Assembly (NCBI GenBank): GCA_964555235.1
Contig: CAZKRU010000008.1
Location: 1 to 64,000, forward strand
DNA length: 64,000 nt
Direction: 5' to 3'
Source: CAZKRU01 sp964555235
GTDB lineage: Bacteria; Verrucomicrobiota; Verrucomicrobiia; Methylacidiphilales; CAMAQI01
Shown piece by piece: positions 30,174 through 38,150 of the stretch (position 1 is its first letter; every line of letters starts with the position of its first letter). The translations under genes and the position numbers were made by a program. The notes beneath the pieces were generated by a model. The model saw only the letters and a list, made by a program, of their open reading frames with translations. It ran no database searches and was not told where the DNA came from.

Positions 30174-30396
30174 GGTCCCGTTCTGCCAAAATAGCCGAGG
30201 AAAGGCTCATGCCTTTTGTCGAAAGACGCAACCCCGGCTTTTTCCACGAGGACCCTCCATGACTCTGATTTGAAACGGGCGTCACCTCCGCAATGGGCCG
30301 ACCGTGGCGAAGCACCAGCAGGGTCTCACCGTTTTCAACGCGGCTCAGCATACCCGACGCGTGACTCCTAAATTCGCTCAATGTTACGGTTGTCAT
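30157..30396 (-). CDS. Phd/YefM-type antitoxin
   Basis: The 79-residue product starts MTTVTLSEFRSHASGMLSRV, the Phd/YefM DNA-binding fold, with VLRHGRPIAEVTPV following and a C-terminal toxin-binding tail. The ATG at 30396 is preferred over the longer open frame because the family starts at this motif. It precedes and overlaps the PIN gene. Three GTACA words upstream at 30411-30440 are likely its own operator. Confidence 0.87.
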   Translation of the reverse strand: MTTVTLSEFRSHASGMLSRVENGETLLVLRHGRPIAEVTPVSNQSHGGSSWKKPGLRLSTKGMSLSSAILAERDHESLS

Positions 30397-30410
30397 AGGA
30401 TTTCTTATTT

Positions 30411-30440
30411 TGTACAGAAACGTACAGAATATCGTACAAT
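30411..30440. promoter_or_regulatory. Candidate operator/promoter of the Phd-PIN pair
   Basis: GTACA occurs at 30412, 30422 and 30434 (TGTACAGAAACGTACAGAAT, ATCGTACAAT). On the minus strand the TTGTAC word resembles a -35 box. It lies directly in front of the antitoxin gene and touches the GNAT stop codon, so repression by the antitoxin is plausible. Confidence 0.5.
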
Positions 30441-31024
30441 TAGTCAATTCTTTCTTGAGGATCAGCGCCCCAAGCTAAGCGATCCCGTGTCGAAGGCGTG
30501 GGATTAGCCACCGCGTTTAGTTCGTCGCAGGGGATCCGGAGAATCGAAATCAACAATCCACGCTTGTGCCCTAAAACCTCGGCGATCTCAGGCAAATGTC
30601 CAACGACCTTGAAACCAAACTTTTCATTCATTCGTGTGGTCCCTTCATTATGATCAAAATACATACTGATTAGATTTTCGACTCCTAATTGAGGACACGC
30701 TTCAATCATTTTTTGTTTGAGAAGAGTTCCCAATCCTTTTCTCTGATAGTCCGATGCGATATAGGTGCTGATTTCCGCAGTCTTGTGATAGGCAGGACGT
30801 CCTCCGTAAAACCACGAGAGGTAAACGCAACCAATAACCTTTCCGTCATCCTCCGCAACCCAAATGGGACGCTTTCGAGGATCAAACTTCCTAAACCATT
30901 CAACCCGTTCTGAGACGGTGATGGGGCTTGTGTCGGCAGTGGAGCGTCCTGCGGGTATCGACTGATTATAGATGTCAACAATCGCAGGCAAGTCGGCCTC
31001 GGTAGCGTCGCGGGTAATCATCAT
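30440..31024 (-). CDS. GNAT N-acetyltransferase (phosphinothricin acetyltransferase-like)
   Basis: The 194-residue enzyme transfers acetyl from acetyl-CoA to an amine. The N-terminus ITRDATEADLPAIVDIYNQS, the acetyl-CoA loop STYIASDYQRKGLGTLLKQK and NEGTTRMNEKFGFKVVGHLP fit the Pat/YncA-like group. The C-terminal 25 residues (NPTPSTRDRLAWGADPQERI) extend beyond the usual fold. It starts with two ATG codons (31024, 31021). Upstream is GTTAGGC, a word like an integron recombination core, but no attC structure follows. Substrate unknown. Confidence 0.88.
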   Translation of the reverse strand: MMITRDATEADLPAIVDIYNQSIPAGRSTADTSPITVSERVEWFRKFDPRKRPIWVAEDDGKVIGCVYLSWFYGGRPAYHKTAEISTYIASDYQRKGLGTLLKQKMIEACPQLGVENLISMYFDHNEGTTRMNEKFGFKVVGHLPEIAEVLGHKRGLLISILRIPCDELNAVANPTPSTRDRLAWGADPQERID

Positions 31025-31211
31025 GAGTTATTGCCTAACGTCGGCCATGAGTCACCTGCCTGATGATCCCGGCGGAACGAACCAAATATTGGTGAGCAAC
31101 GGATGAAAAGCAATCCTGAAGAAAGGCTATGGTGCGTACTCCACAGACGCGATGACCGCACGGCACGCACTATTGAGGTTCGTGCAATATGGTGACAACC
31201 TCGAATTCCTC

Positions 31212-31238
31212 GGCGCCCTCGGAGAGGTCGCCCTACCA
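31212..31238 (-). repeat. Single arm of the GGTAGGG palindrome family
   Basis: On the minus strand the sequence reads TGGTAGGGCGACCTCTCCGA then GGGCGCC, a diverged single arm. The 31025-31297 interval otherwise shows no credible gene. Confidence 0.65.
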
Positions 31239-31297
31239 AACGTCAGGATTGACCTCGATGTTCGCGCCTTTGAGTCGTCGCGGTTAAAATTCGTAAC

Positions 31298-32539
31298 TCA
31301 CTGATACCGCAGATACGGTTTCCGTTCCGCTTTCCACCGCTCAACCCCAGGCTCCCACGAAGCTAAAATTTCTTTGGCTCGTTTTTCTTCAATGATCGCA
31401 ACTCGAGCCGCATTGGATCCATTCATCTTATCAAACATCTCCCGGTTTTCACCCTTGAGCTTGGCAACGCCATTCCAACGCGGTTCCACGGCACGAACGA
31501 GTTCAATTCCGTAAAATGAGATCGCGGTGAGGTTCGCTTTGGAATGGGGATCAATTTTTAATCGAACTCCTGAATAAGGGGTCCCCTTCCATCGTCCTTC
31601 GCACGCACAAAATCGAAAAGGCTCTGCTTGAACCCCATCCCATCCGAGCGCATTGACTCGTCGAGCCAGCTCCTTTGCGTCCAATCCCTCACGCGCCATC
31701 ACCTCAAAGGGATAGCGATCATTCGCTCCATTATGGATTCCGGCCTCCCCCAAAAGTCCCGTCGCCACATAGCCGCGTACGGATTCGATTCGTGGAATGT
31801 TCGGCGAAGTCGCCACCCAACGCAATCCGGTCTCTTCCCACGCCATCTGGCGATTCCAACCCGACATTTGAACGACACGCAAACGGCACGGCTTTTTTAA
31901 ATAATGATCATTGATCCACTCCGCTAACTCACCAACCGTTAATCCATAAACATACGGAACATCATACAGCCCGATAAAAGATTGGTACTTGAGATTCAAT
32001 CGAGGCCCCTCCACGCGAGCCCCCCCGAGGGGATTCGGACGATCGAGCACCATGACTTCAATCCCCGCCTTCTGCGCCTCTTCCATCGCATAGCCAAGCG
32101 TACTAATATACGTGTAGGAGCGACACCCAAGATCCTGGAGATCATAAACCAACACATCGATTCCCTTGAGCATCTCGGGAGTCGGACGTCGCGTAGGCCC
32201 GTAAAGCGAGTGCACCCAAATTCCAGTCGCCTTTTCACGCTGGCTGCTCACATATTTTCCCGCCGGAACTTTTCCGTAAACTCCGTGCTCCGGCCCAAAC
32301 AACGCCACCAGCTTCACTCCGGAAGCCTCGTTCAAAATTTGAAGCGTCGTTCGACCCGCATGATTCACTGCGGAGGGATTGGTAATCAATCCGACCCGTT
32401 TTCCCTTCAGTGGCGCAAATCCTTGCCGAGCCAACTCGTCGATTCCCAACTGAACTTCGGAAAAAACAACGGAAGAAAAAAGACAAAGCACTCCCAGAAT
32501 CACCCGACTTCTCAATTCCCATCGAGTCCAGTGCATCAT
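31298..32539 (-). CDS. DUF1343/NamZ-type exo-beta-N-acetylmuramidase (GH171-like)
   Basis: The product, about 413 residues, has a signal peptide (VILGVLCLFSSVVFSEVQLG) and the NamZ family signature: GKRVGLITNPSAVNHAGR, ALFGPEHGVYGKVPAGKYVS, DVLVYDLQDLGCRSYTYIST and MVLDRPNPLGGARVEGPRL. NamZ cleaves terminal N-acetylmuramic acid from peptidoglycan fragments. The start is at one of two ATGs (32539, 32536) directly behind AGGAGG; an earlier TTG frame is unlikely. It likely helps recycle or scavenge cell-wall material outside the cytoplasm. Confidence 0.88.
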   Translation of the reverse strand: MMHWTRWELRSRVILGVLCLFSSVVFSEVQLGIDELARQGFAPLKGKRVGLITNPSAVNHAGRTTLQILNEASGVKLVALFGPEHGVYGKVPAGKYVSSQREKATGIWVHSLYGPTRRPTPEMLKGIDVLVYDLQDLGCRSYTYISTLGYAMEEAQKAGIEVMVLDRPNPLGGARVEGPRLNLKYQSFIGLYDVPYVYGLTVGELAEWINDHYLKKPCRLRVVQMSGWNRQMAWEETGLRWVATSPNIPRIESVRGYVATGLLGEAGIHNGANDRYPFEVMAREGLDAKELARRVNALGWDGVQAEPFRFCACEGRWKGTPYSGVRLKIDPHSKANLTAISFYGIELVRAVEPRWNGVAKLKGENREMFDKMNGSNAARVAIIEEKRAKEILASWEPGVERWKAERKPYLRYQ

Positions 32540-32629
32540 CCTCCTATCAACCAACACCAAGAACCCCTAAAATCAAGACTGAAGTGATTCGATGTTGTGA
32601 AGCCTCTGCATTTCTGTCAAAAGAGAGCC

Positions 32630-33007
32630 GTGAGCACTCCGATTCAGGAACTTCCGGGATTTTGGGCGAGCGTCGATCGCTTGGTTTACGATCCGGAGCA
32701 ACACACCACGCCGGATCGCCCCCACCCTTTTGTCTACCACATTACCATTCACAACGACAGCAACCTCACGATCCGAATTCGGGGCCGTAAATGGGTCATT
32801 GTCGAAAGCGACGGAGAAACCACGATTGTCGAAGGCGATGGCGTCGTCGGAAAATTTCCAGAGATTCAACCGGGCCAAACCTTTCAATACGACAGCTACC
32901 ATCTGATTCGCTCCCGCTGTGTCGCGAATGGATGTTATTTCGCACTAACGCCTTCGGGAGATCCGGTTCTCACCCGGATTCCGACCTTCGAAATGATTCC
33001 GCCCTAA
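32630..33007 (+). CDS. apaG: ApaG-domain protein
   Basis: The 125-residue product is the ApaG beta-sandwich: HPFVYHITIHNDSNLTIRIR, GRKWVIVESDGETTIVEGDG, VVGKFPEIQPGQTFQYDSYH. ApaG binds nucleotides or polyphosphate in other bacteria; a role in Co2+ and Mg2+ resistance was reported. I use the GTG at 32630 (preceded by AGAGAG); a GTG at 32597 would add 11 residues. It diverges from the NamZ-like gene. Confidence 0.85.
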   Translation: MSTPIQELPGFWASVDRLVYDPEQHTTPDRPHPFVYHITIHNDSNLTIRIRGRKWVIVESDGETTIVEGDGVVGKFPEIQPGQTFQYDSYHLIRSRCVANGCYFALTPSGDPVLTRIPTFEMIPP

Positions 33008-33071
33008 AACATAGTGATTGCCATTTCCAGCAACTTTCCTCAGGATAACCGCGCTTAATAAAATAACCTGA

Positions 33072-33713
33072 ATGAAGGCCTATCTAGCAGAAGCCATCGG
33101 AACATTTGCCCTGATCTTTGTCGGGGTGGGTGCGATTAACAACATGAACGGCGACCTCCTCATGGTAGCCTTGGCTCATGGCCTGACCATCGCGGTCATG
33201 GTCTCAGCCACGGCAGCCATTTCGGGAGGACACCTGAATCCTGCAGTCACTTTCGGACTCTGGGTGGGAAAGAAAATTTCCCTTCCTGAAATGCTGAAAT
33301 ACTGGGGGGCTCAGTTGATTGGAGCCGTTCTCGCGGGCATCATTGCCACGATCCTCTTTGGACGTGGCGTGGTCGTCAACGGCACCCCGGCCCTACGGGT
33401 CGATTGGTTCTCGGGAGTGGCAATTGAAGCGATCCTGACCTTTTTCCTGGTCTTTGTCGTGTACGGTACCGGAGTGGACCCGCGTGGTCCAAAGATTGGA
33501 GGTCTCGCCATTGGCTTGACCGTCGCTTTGGATATCATGGTCGGGGGTCCCTTGACGGGTGCCGCGATGAATCCGGCCCGAGCGTTCGGACCGGCCCTCG
33601 CTTCTCAAGCTCTCTTTTACAACTCCTTTGTAGTCCATCTGGTCTACTGGATCGGACCCCTCTTTGGAGGAGGTCTGGCCGGGTTTGTATATAGCCGCTA
33701 TCTGCAAGAATAG
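33072..33713 (+). CDS. MIP-family aquaporin
   Basis: This 213-residue integral membrane channel has both NPA motifs: GGHLNPAVTFG and AAMNPARAFGPALA, with six membrane segments. LFVVHLVYWIGPLFGGGLAG closes the fold. The residue set beside the second NPA (Arg after NPA) is the usual pore selectivity position. Whether it conducts water only or small polyols cannot be settled from sequence; the size fits AqpZ-like channels. No glycerol genes are nearby. Confidence 0.93.
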   Translation: MKAYLAEAIGTFALIFVGVGAINNMNGDLLMVALAHGLTIAVMVSATAAISGGHLNPAVTFGLWVGKKISLPEMLKYWGAQLIGAVLAGIIATILFGRGVVVNGTPALRVDWFSGVAIEAILTFFLVFVVYGTGVDPRGPKIGGLAIGLTVALDIMVGGPLTGAAMNPARAFGPALASQALFYNSFVVHLVYWIGPLFGGGLAGFVYSRYLQE

Positions 33714-33746
33714 GCTTCATTCTCAAAACAAGAGAAAGAAGCAACT

Positions 33747-34277
33747 ATGAATAACCACCGTAATAACGGAGGTGGCCGTCGACGACGCCCCCGCAGCCGT
33801 TCCTCCGAATCCTACCAATCCCGATCCAATGCCTCCTCTGGATTCTTTTCAAAAGTGAAAAGTTTTTTCAGCGGACTTTTTGGATCAAAGCCGAGCAAGT
33901 CAAACGGTTCCTTTAACCGGAACGCCGGTCCCGCCAAAAGCGGAGCCGCGACTCACTCCTCCCCCAAACCGGAATTAGTCCTCACTGAAGTCACCTCCTC
34001 GCGACTTTATGTCGGCAATCTTTCCTACGATACCGTCGAGAGCGATCTCTTTGATTTGTTCTCCAAGGAAGGCTCCGTCAAAAATGTTGAAGTGATCATG
34101 GATCGCCGTTCGAACCGCTGCAAGGGGTTCGGATTTGTTGAAATGGAAAGCCTCGAAAAAGCAATCGCCGTCTCGCAAAAACTCAATCGCACCGAATTCA
34201 TGGGCCGCCAGATTCTGGTCATGGGCGCCAAAAGCGAACGTCGCGAGCGCGAACAGACTTCTGACAACATCATCTAA
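33747..34277 (+). CDS. RNA-binding protein with one RRM domain
   Basis: The 176-residue protein starts with a basic Arg/Ser-rich tail (NGGGRRRRPRSRSSESYQSR) and has a C-terminal RRM at about residues 85-165: SRLYVGNLSYDTVESDLFDL (RNP2) and SNRCKGFGFVEMESLEKAIA (RNP1). Small bacterial RRM proteins of this kind often respond to cold. The gene ends 20 bp before a strong bidirectional terminator. Confidence 0.92.
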   Translation: MNNHRNNGGGRRRRPRSRSSESYQSRSNASSGFFSKVKSFFSGLFGSKPSKSNGSFNRNAGPAKSGAATHSSPKPELVLTEVTSSRLYVGNLSYDTVESDLFDLFSKEGSVKNVEVIMDRRSNRCKGFGFVEMESLEKAIAVSQKLNRTEFMGRQILVMGAKSERREREQTSDNII

Positions 34278-34295
34278 ACCGTCTCAACGGTTTCC

Positions 34296-34330
34296 AAAAA
34301 AGCCCCGGGGAAAACTCCGGGGCTTTTTTT
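34296..34330. terminator. Bidirectional rho-independent terminator
   Basis: AAAAAGCCCCGG pairs with CCGGGGCTTTTT around a short loop, with an A-run on the left and a T-run on the right. It serves the RRM gene on the plus strand and the hybrid kinase on the minus strand, whose TAA stop overlaps its edge. Confidence 0.95.
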
Positions 34331-36395
34331 ATGCCTCGACCAGAATCGGATCTTTCTCATCCGGGCCCGGACGACCATGAAACAGCCCTTCGCACATATC
34401 GCAAAGTTCGTGCATTCCAAACGGCTTCCGGAGAACGGGAACCGGATGTTTGGCAATCTCACGACTTAAATCCGAAAACTCACTCTCCCCCGTGATAAAA
34501 CAGAATCGAGGAACCAACATCGATCGCTCCCGTTCCAACCACTCTAAGAATTGGACTCCCGTCATCTCCGGCATCCGGACATCTGAAATCACCAGATCAA
34601 AATCGTGGTGCAAAATTTCCTGAACCGCTTCTCCTCCATGATGCGCCACGGTCACCGAACAGCCAAAGCGTCTCACCAAGACCTGTGAGAGAAACGTGCA
34701 GATCTCTTTCTCATCGTCAACGATGAGAACCCGTCCAAACCGCTTTTTCAGCCAATCGTCCCCTTCATGATGGCCATTCCCATTTCGTTTGGGGATCGAC
34801 TTCGATTCTGTAATCACCGCAGGAAGAGAAACGGTAAAGGTCGTTCCTTTTCCCGGCTCACTCTCCACTTGGAGTTCTCCGCGATGGTGTTGAACGATAC
34901 TGAGACAAACCGAGAGCCCGAGTCCCGTTCCCTCGTTGGGAGCCTTGGTGGTAAAGAAGGGATCAAAGACTCTCGGCAAAATTTCAGATGGAATCCCATG
35001 TCCATGATCGCTGACTCGAATCTCCACGGTACTCTCCGTCGAATCCACTTCGATCTCCAAAAGCTTTTCCTTCGAGCTCCGCATCGCATGAATGGCATTC
35101 AATCCAAGATTCATCAGCACTTGCTTAATTTGTCCCGCATCGCCATGAACCATCAAGGGGGTGGAAGGCTTTTTCACACGGACCGTCACCCCTTCCTCCT
35201 GGAGCTTGAATTTCAGCACTCGGACGGTGCCTTGAACGACTTCCTGAATTTCAAAGACCTCAGAACGAGCCGCCTCGGGACGAGACAACTGTTGGAGTTG
35301 TCGGATAATTTTCCCCGCTTCCATGGCCGTTTCACCGATCGTTTGCGCATATTCTCTCAGCCTTTCTGTTGATTGCCCTTCAGGGATTTCTGCCATCAAC
35401 ATCTCGCTGAACCCCGAAATCGGGAGCAGCTTGTTATTTAATTCATGCGCCACACCGGCCACGAGAGACTCGGTCAGTGCCGTCTTTTCCTTCATCTGGA
35501 CGCTCTTCTCTAAAAGTCGTTGTTGCGTGACATCGTGCAGAAAAACACAGGTCTGGTGGGTTTCCGGAACCCAACTCAAAAAGCAACGAACAATTTTCAG
35601 CTTGGAAGTTTCCGCTCCGAGCGTGCAATCGACACTCCCACCTCGATGATCCAAAAGAATCCCTCGGTGCGCCTTCTTCCACGCATCACCGCATTCGCCG
35701 CTTAAATATTTGCAAAACTCTGATCCCGGCGTCAATCCATCCACCCAACTGGAAAGCACTCCGTTAACCGCTTCGATCCTTCCCTCTTCATCCAAAAAGG
35801 CAACCCCCAATGCCTGATTCTCAAACAAGTGACGGTTTCGGCCCTGAGATTCATTCAACTCATTCAAGCTATGAGTAAGCCGCTCATTTCGCTCCAATAA
35901 TTCAAAACGGCGCGCTTCCAGATCGTTAAATTTTTCCGTCATCAATGCCGATTGAACCCGGACCAAGGTCGGTACTGGAACAATTCCGAGTAACTGATCA
36001 TTTTCATCCACCAACAGGATGTCGTCATAAAACGCCCGACCGAGACGACCCAACGCCAAACGAAGTGCCTCTCGAACCGGGGTGCTCCGTTTTAACCGTA
36101 ACGGTTGCTGCACCATGTGTTCGCGAATCGGTTTCTTTCCAAGAACTGAAAATCCGTAGCGTGACCCCATCAAAAAACCGAGCAATCGACGCGAACAGAG
36201 CCCCAAAACTTCCTCCCCATACGTTACCGCCATGAAATCATGCTCATGCTCTTTAAAGCGATCATAAACCGCATCCAGCCGGGCATCCGCAGAGACATGC
36301 ATTCGATGCAAAACCAACTCAACGAGATCCAGTTGTTCGACTCGTTTTTGTCGATCAATCCACTCTTCCAAAGACTCCATCCGAGAACCATACAA
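34329..36395 (-). CDS. Hybrid sensor histidine kinase with CBS pair, PAS and receiver domain
   Basis: The 688-residue protein has, in order: a CBS pair (about 25-150), a coiled-coil stretch (ARRFELLERNERLTHSLNEL), a PAS-like sensor (about 190-290), the HisKA dimerisation helix with His317 in VAGVAHELNNKLLPISGFSE, an ATPase domain (NLGLNAIHAMRSS, VSDHGHGIPSEILPRVFDPF, GTGLGLSV) and a C-terminal receiver with Asp605 (LVISDVRMPEMTG) and the Thr and Lys of the family. No membrane segment is seen, so it senses a cytoplasmic signal, perhaps a nucleotide through the CBS pair. No output partner lies nearby. AGGGCGG precedes the ATG at 36395. Confidence 0.92.
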   Translation of the reverse strand: MYGSRMESLEEWIDRQKRVEQLDLVELVLHRMHVSADARLDAVYDRFKEHEHDFMAVTYGEEVLGLCSRRLLGFLMGSRYGFSVLGKKPIREHMVQQPLRLKRSTPVREALRLALGRLGRAFYDDILLVDENDQLLGIVPVPTLVRVQSALMTEKFNDLEARRFELLERNERLTHSLNELNESQGRNRHLFENQALGVAFLDEEGRIEAVNGVLSSWVDGLTPGSEFCKYLSGECGDAWKKAHRGILLDHRGGSVDCTLGAETSKLKIVRCFLSWVPETHQTCVFLHDVTQQRLLEKSVQMKEKTALTESLVAGVAHELNNKLLPISGFSEMLMAEIPEGQSTERLREYAQTIGETAMEAGKIIRQLQQLSRPEAARSEVFEIQEVVQGTVRVLKFKLQEEGVTVRVKKPSTPLMVHGDAGQIKQVLMNLGLNAIHAMRSSKEKLLEIEVDSTESTVEIRVSDHGHGIPSEILPRVFDPFFTTKAPNEGTGLGLSVCLSIVQHHRGELQVESEPGKGTTFTVSLPAVITESKSIPKRNGNGHHEGDDWLKKRFGRVLIVDDEKEICTFLSQVLVRRFGCSVTVAHHGGEAVQEILHHDFDLVISDVRMPEMTGVQFLEWLERERSMLVPRFCFITGESEFSDLSREIAKHPVPVLRKPFGMHELCDMCEGLFHGRPGPDEKDPILVEA

Positions 36396-36424
36396 CCGCC
36401 CTGAAACCCTTGCGGGGCAGTTAT

Positions 36425-36440
36425 GTTACAATTAAGTAAC
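36425..36440. promoter_or_regulatory. Palindrome upstream of the hybrid kinase
   Basis: GTTACAATTAAGTAAC has perfect 5-bp ends (GTTAC/GTAAC) and lies 30 bp before the kinase start. It could be an operator or part of the promoter. Only one copy is seen. Confidence 0.35.
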
Positions 36441-36582
36441 ACCATTGATAAGTCTCTTCCTCGCAATTACTTTCTAAAACTTTTCAAGTAAAATCACTCC
36501 GCTCCACTCATCCGTACGCTTCGCTTTGAATCATCATTGAAGACCTTGTGCTTCCGCCGATTTCATCCTAGCCTCTCGCCTC

Positions 36583-37473
36583 ATGCGACTTCTGCTCATT
36601 GATGGTCACTATTATCTCTATCGATCATTTCATGCCATTCAGCATTTGAGAAACTCCAGCAATCAACCGACGAATGCCCTTTACGGCGTGACCAAGGCCA
36701 TTCGTCGCATGCTTCAAGAACTTCAACCCGATCTCGCCGCGTTTGTGATGGATGGAGGCATGCCACAAGAACGACTCGATCTCCAACCTGATTACAAAGC
36801 CAATCGAGCGGAAACGCCTGATGATCTTCGCCGTCAATTTGAGGAGACCCCCGCACTCGTCAATGCGCTCGGACTTCAGGTCGTCATGATGGAAAACGAA
36901 GAGGCCGATGATGTCATGGCAAGCTACACGCGCCAGGCAGGTAACGACGAGGTTATTCTTGCCACGAATGACAAAGACCTGATGCAGCTCGTCAACGAAC
37001 GCGTCCGGATTTATCAACCCCAAAAGCAAATGTTTGAACTCTGGGGGCCGGCCGAAGTCGAAGCCAAGTGGGGCGTTCCTCCGGAAAAGATCGGAGAGAT
37101 CCTGGCACTGATTGGTGATAACGCCGACAACATCCCCGGTGTCCCCGGAGTCGGTCCCAAAACCGCAACGGCCTGGATCAAAGAATTTGGATCCCTCACA
37201 AATCTCATGACCCGCATCAGCGAAATTAAAAGTGAACGGCTTCGGGAATCCCTCCGGGCGAACCTGGCTCAGGTCGAACGAAATCGCACGATGGTTCGAC
37301 TCCGAACGCTCGCCCCCCTTCCTGTCCCACTTCCCAAACTTCTCATTCGCCCCAATCTCGAGGCACAGATTCGCTGCTTCCAGCAATTTGAATTCAAAAC
37401 CTTCCTGCAGGAAGCTCAGGAGGCATGGGGAAAATCCCAACCGCAAATTCAAGGCGATCTGTTTTTAAGTTGA
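36583..37473 (+). CDS. Stand-alone 5'-3' exonuclease (Pol I N-terminal type)
   Basis: The 296-residue enzyme resembles the 5'-3' exonuclease/flap nuclease domain of DNA polymerase I without the polymerase. The acidic metal-binding positions are present (LLIDGHYYLYRSFHA, AFVMDGGMPQERLD, EEADDVMASY, ATNDKDLMQL), followed by the helix-hairpin-helix GDNADNIPGVPGVGPKTA. It can remove flaps or RNA primers; a full Pol I is expected elsewhere. Length and motifs look intact. Confidence 0.93.
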   Translation: MRLLLIDGHYYLYRSFHAIQHLRNSSNQPTNALYGVTKAIRRMLQELQPDLAAFVMDGGMPQERLDLQPDYKANRAETPDDLRRQFEETPALVNALGLQVVMMENEEADDVMASYTRQAGNDEVILATNDKDLMQLVNERVRIYQPQKQMFELWGPAEVEAKWGVPPEKIGEILALIGDNADNIPGVPGVGPKTATAWIKEFGSLTNLMTRISEIKSERLRESLRANLAQVERNRTMVRLRTLAPLPVPLPKLLIRPNLEAQIRCFQQFEFKTFLQEAQEAWGKSQPQIQGDLFLS

Positions 37474-37505
37474 TTTTCGCTGATTTCGCTTCAAATTAGA
37501 GCCCT

Positions 37506-38096
37506 ATGATCTTTCTCGCCCTCATTCTTGCTGTCATGGTCATTGGAGCCCTGATCTCCATTGGCGCTTACAATCGCTTGGTCACCCTACGCAACCAATT
37601 CAAGAATGCCTTCGCTCAAATCGACGTTCAACTCAAGCGCCGCTACGATCTGATCCCCAATCTCGTTGAAACGGCAAAAGGTTATCTCACCCATGAGCGT
37701 CAAACGCTCGAAGCCGTGATCGCCGCACGAAATCAAGCCTCCTCCGCCGGACAACGCGCCGCCAGCAACCCGGCGGACCCTGAAGCGCTCAAGTCCCTGG
37801 TTGGTGCGGAAACCGTTCTCTCCGGAGCGATGACGCGTTTCTTCGCCCTTGCTGAAGCGTATCCGGACTTAAAGGCGAATCAAAACATGATGCAGCTCAC
37901 TGAAGAACTGACTTCCACCGAAAATAAAATCTCCTTTGCTCGTCAGGCGTACAATGATGCCGTCACCCTCTACAACACGAACCGAGAGACTTTTCCGACC
38001 GTGATTTTTGCCAGCCTCTTTAATTTTGTCGCCGCAGAGCTCTTCCGAGTTGAAAATGAAGCAGAGAAACAGGCCCCTAAAGTTTCCTTCTCCTGA
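37506..38096 (+). CDS. LemA-family protein
   Basis: The 196-residue product has an N-terminal membrane helix (MIFLALILAVMVIGALISIG) and the LemA helices RLVTLRNQFKNAFAQIDVQL, KRRYDLIPNLVETAKGYLTH, and AYNDAVTLYNTNRETFPTVI. The function of LemA is not settled; family members are membrane-linked alpha-helical proteins. It follows the exonuclease by 32 bp. Confidence 0.92.
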   Translation: MIFLALILAVMVIGALISIGAYNRLVTLRNQFKNAFAQIDVQLKRRYDLIPNLVETAKGYLTHERQTLEAVIAARNQASSAGQRAASNPADPEALKSLVGAETVLSGAMTRFFALAEAYPDLKANQNMMQLTEELTSTENKISFARQAYNDAVTLYNTNRETFPTVIFASLFNFVAAELFRVENEAEKQAPKVSFS

Positions 38097-38150
38097 TCAC
38101 CAAGCTTCAGGAGTGTGAAGGGACCATTCCTTCGGTATTCCTCTCATTTC

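Noticed and set aside
30411..30440. CRISPR-like or tandem repeat of GTACA
   Set aside because: Only three short words at 10 and 12 bp spacing; fits an antitoxin operator better than a repeat array.
31021..31045. GTTAGGC in front of the GNAT gene as an integron attC site
   Set aside because: Only the core word is present; I cannot find the paired inverse core or an attC fold, and no integrase is in the window.
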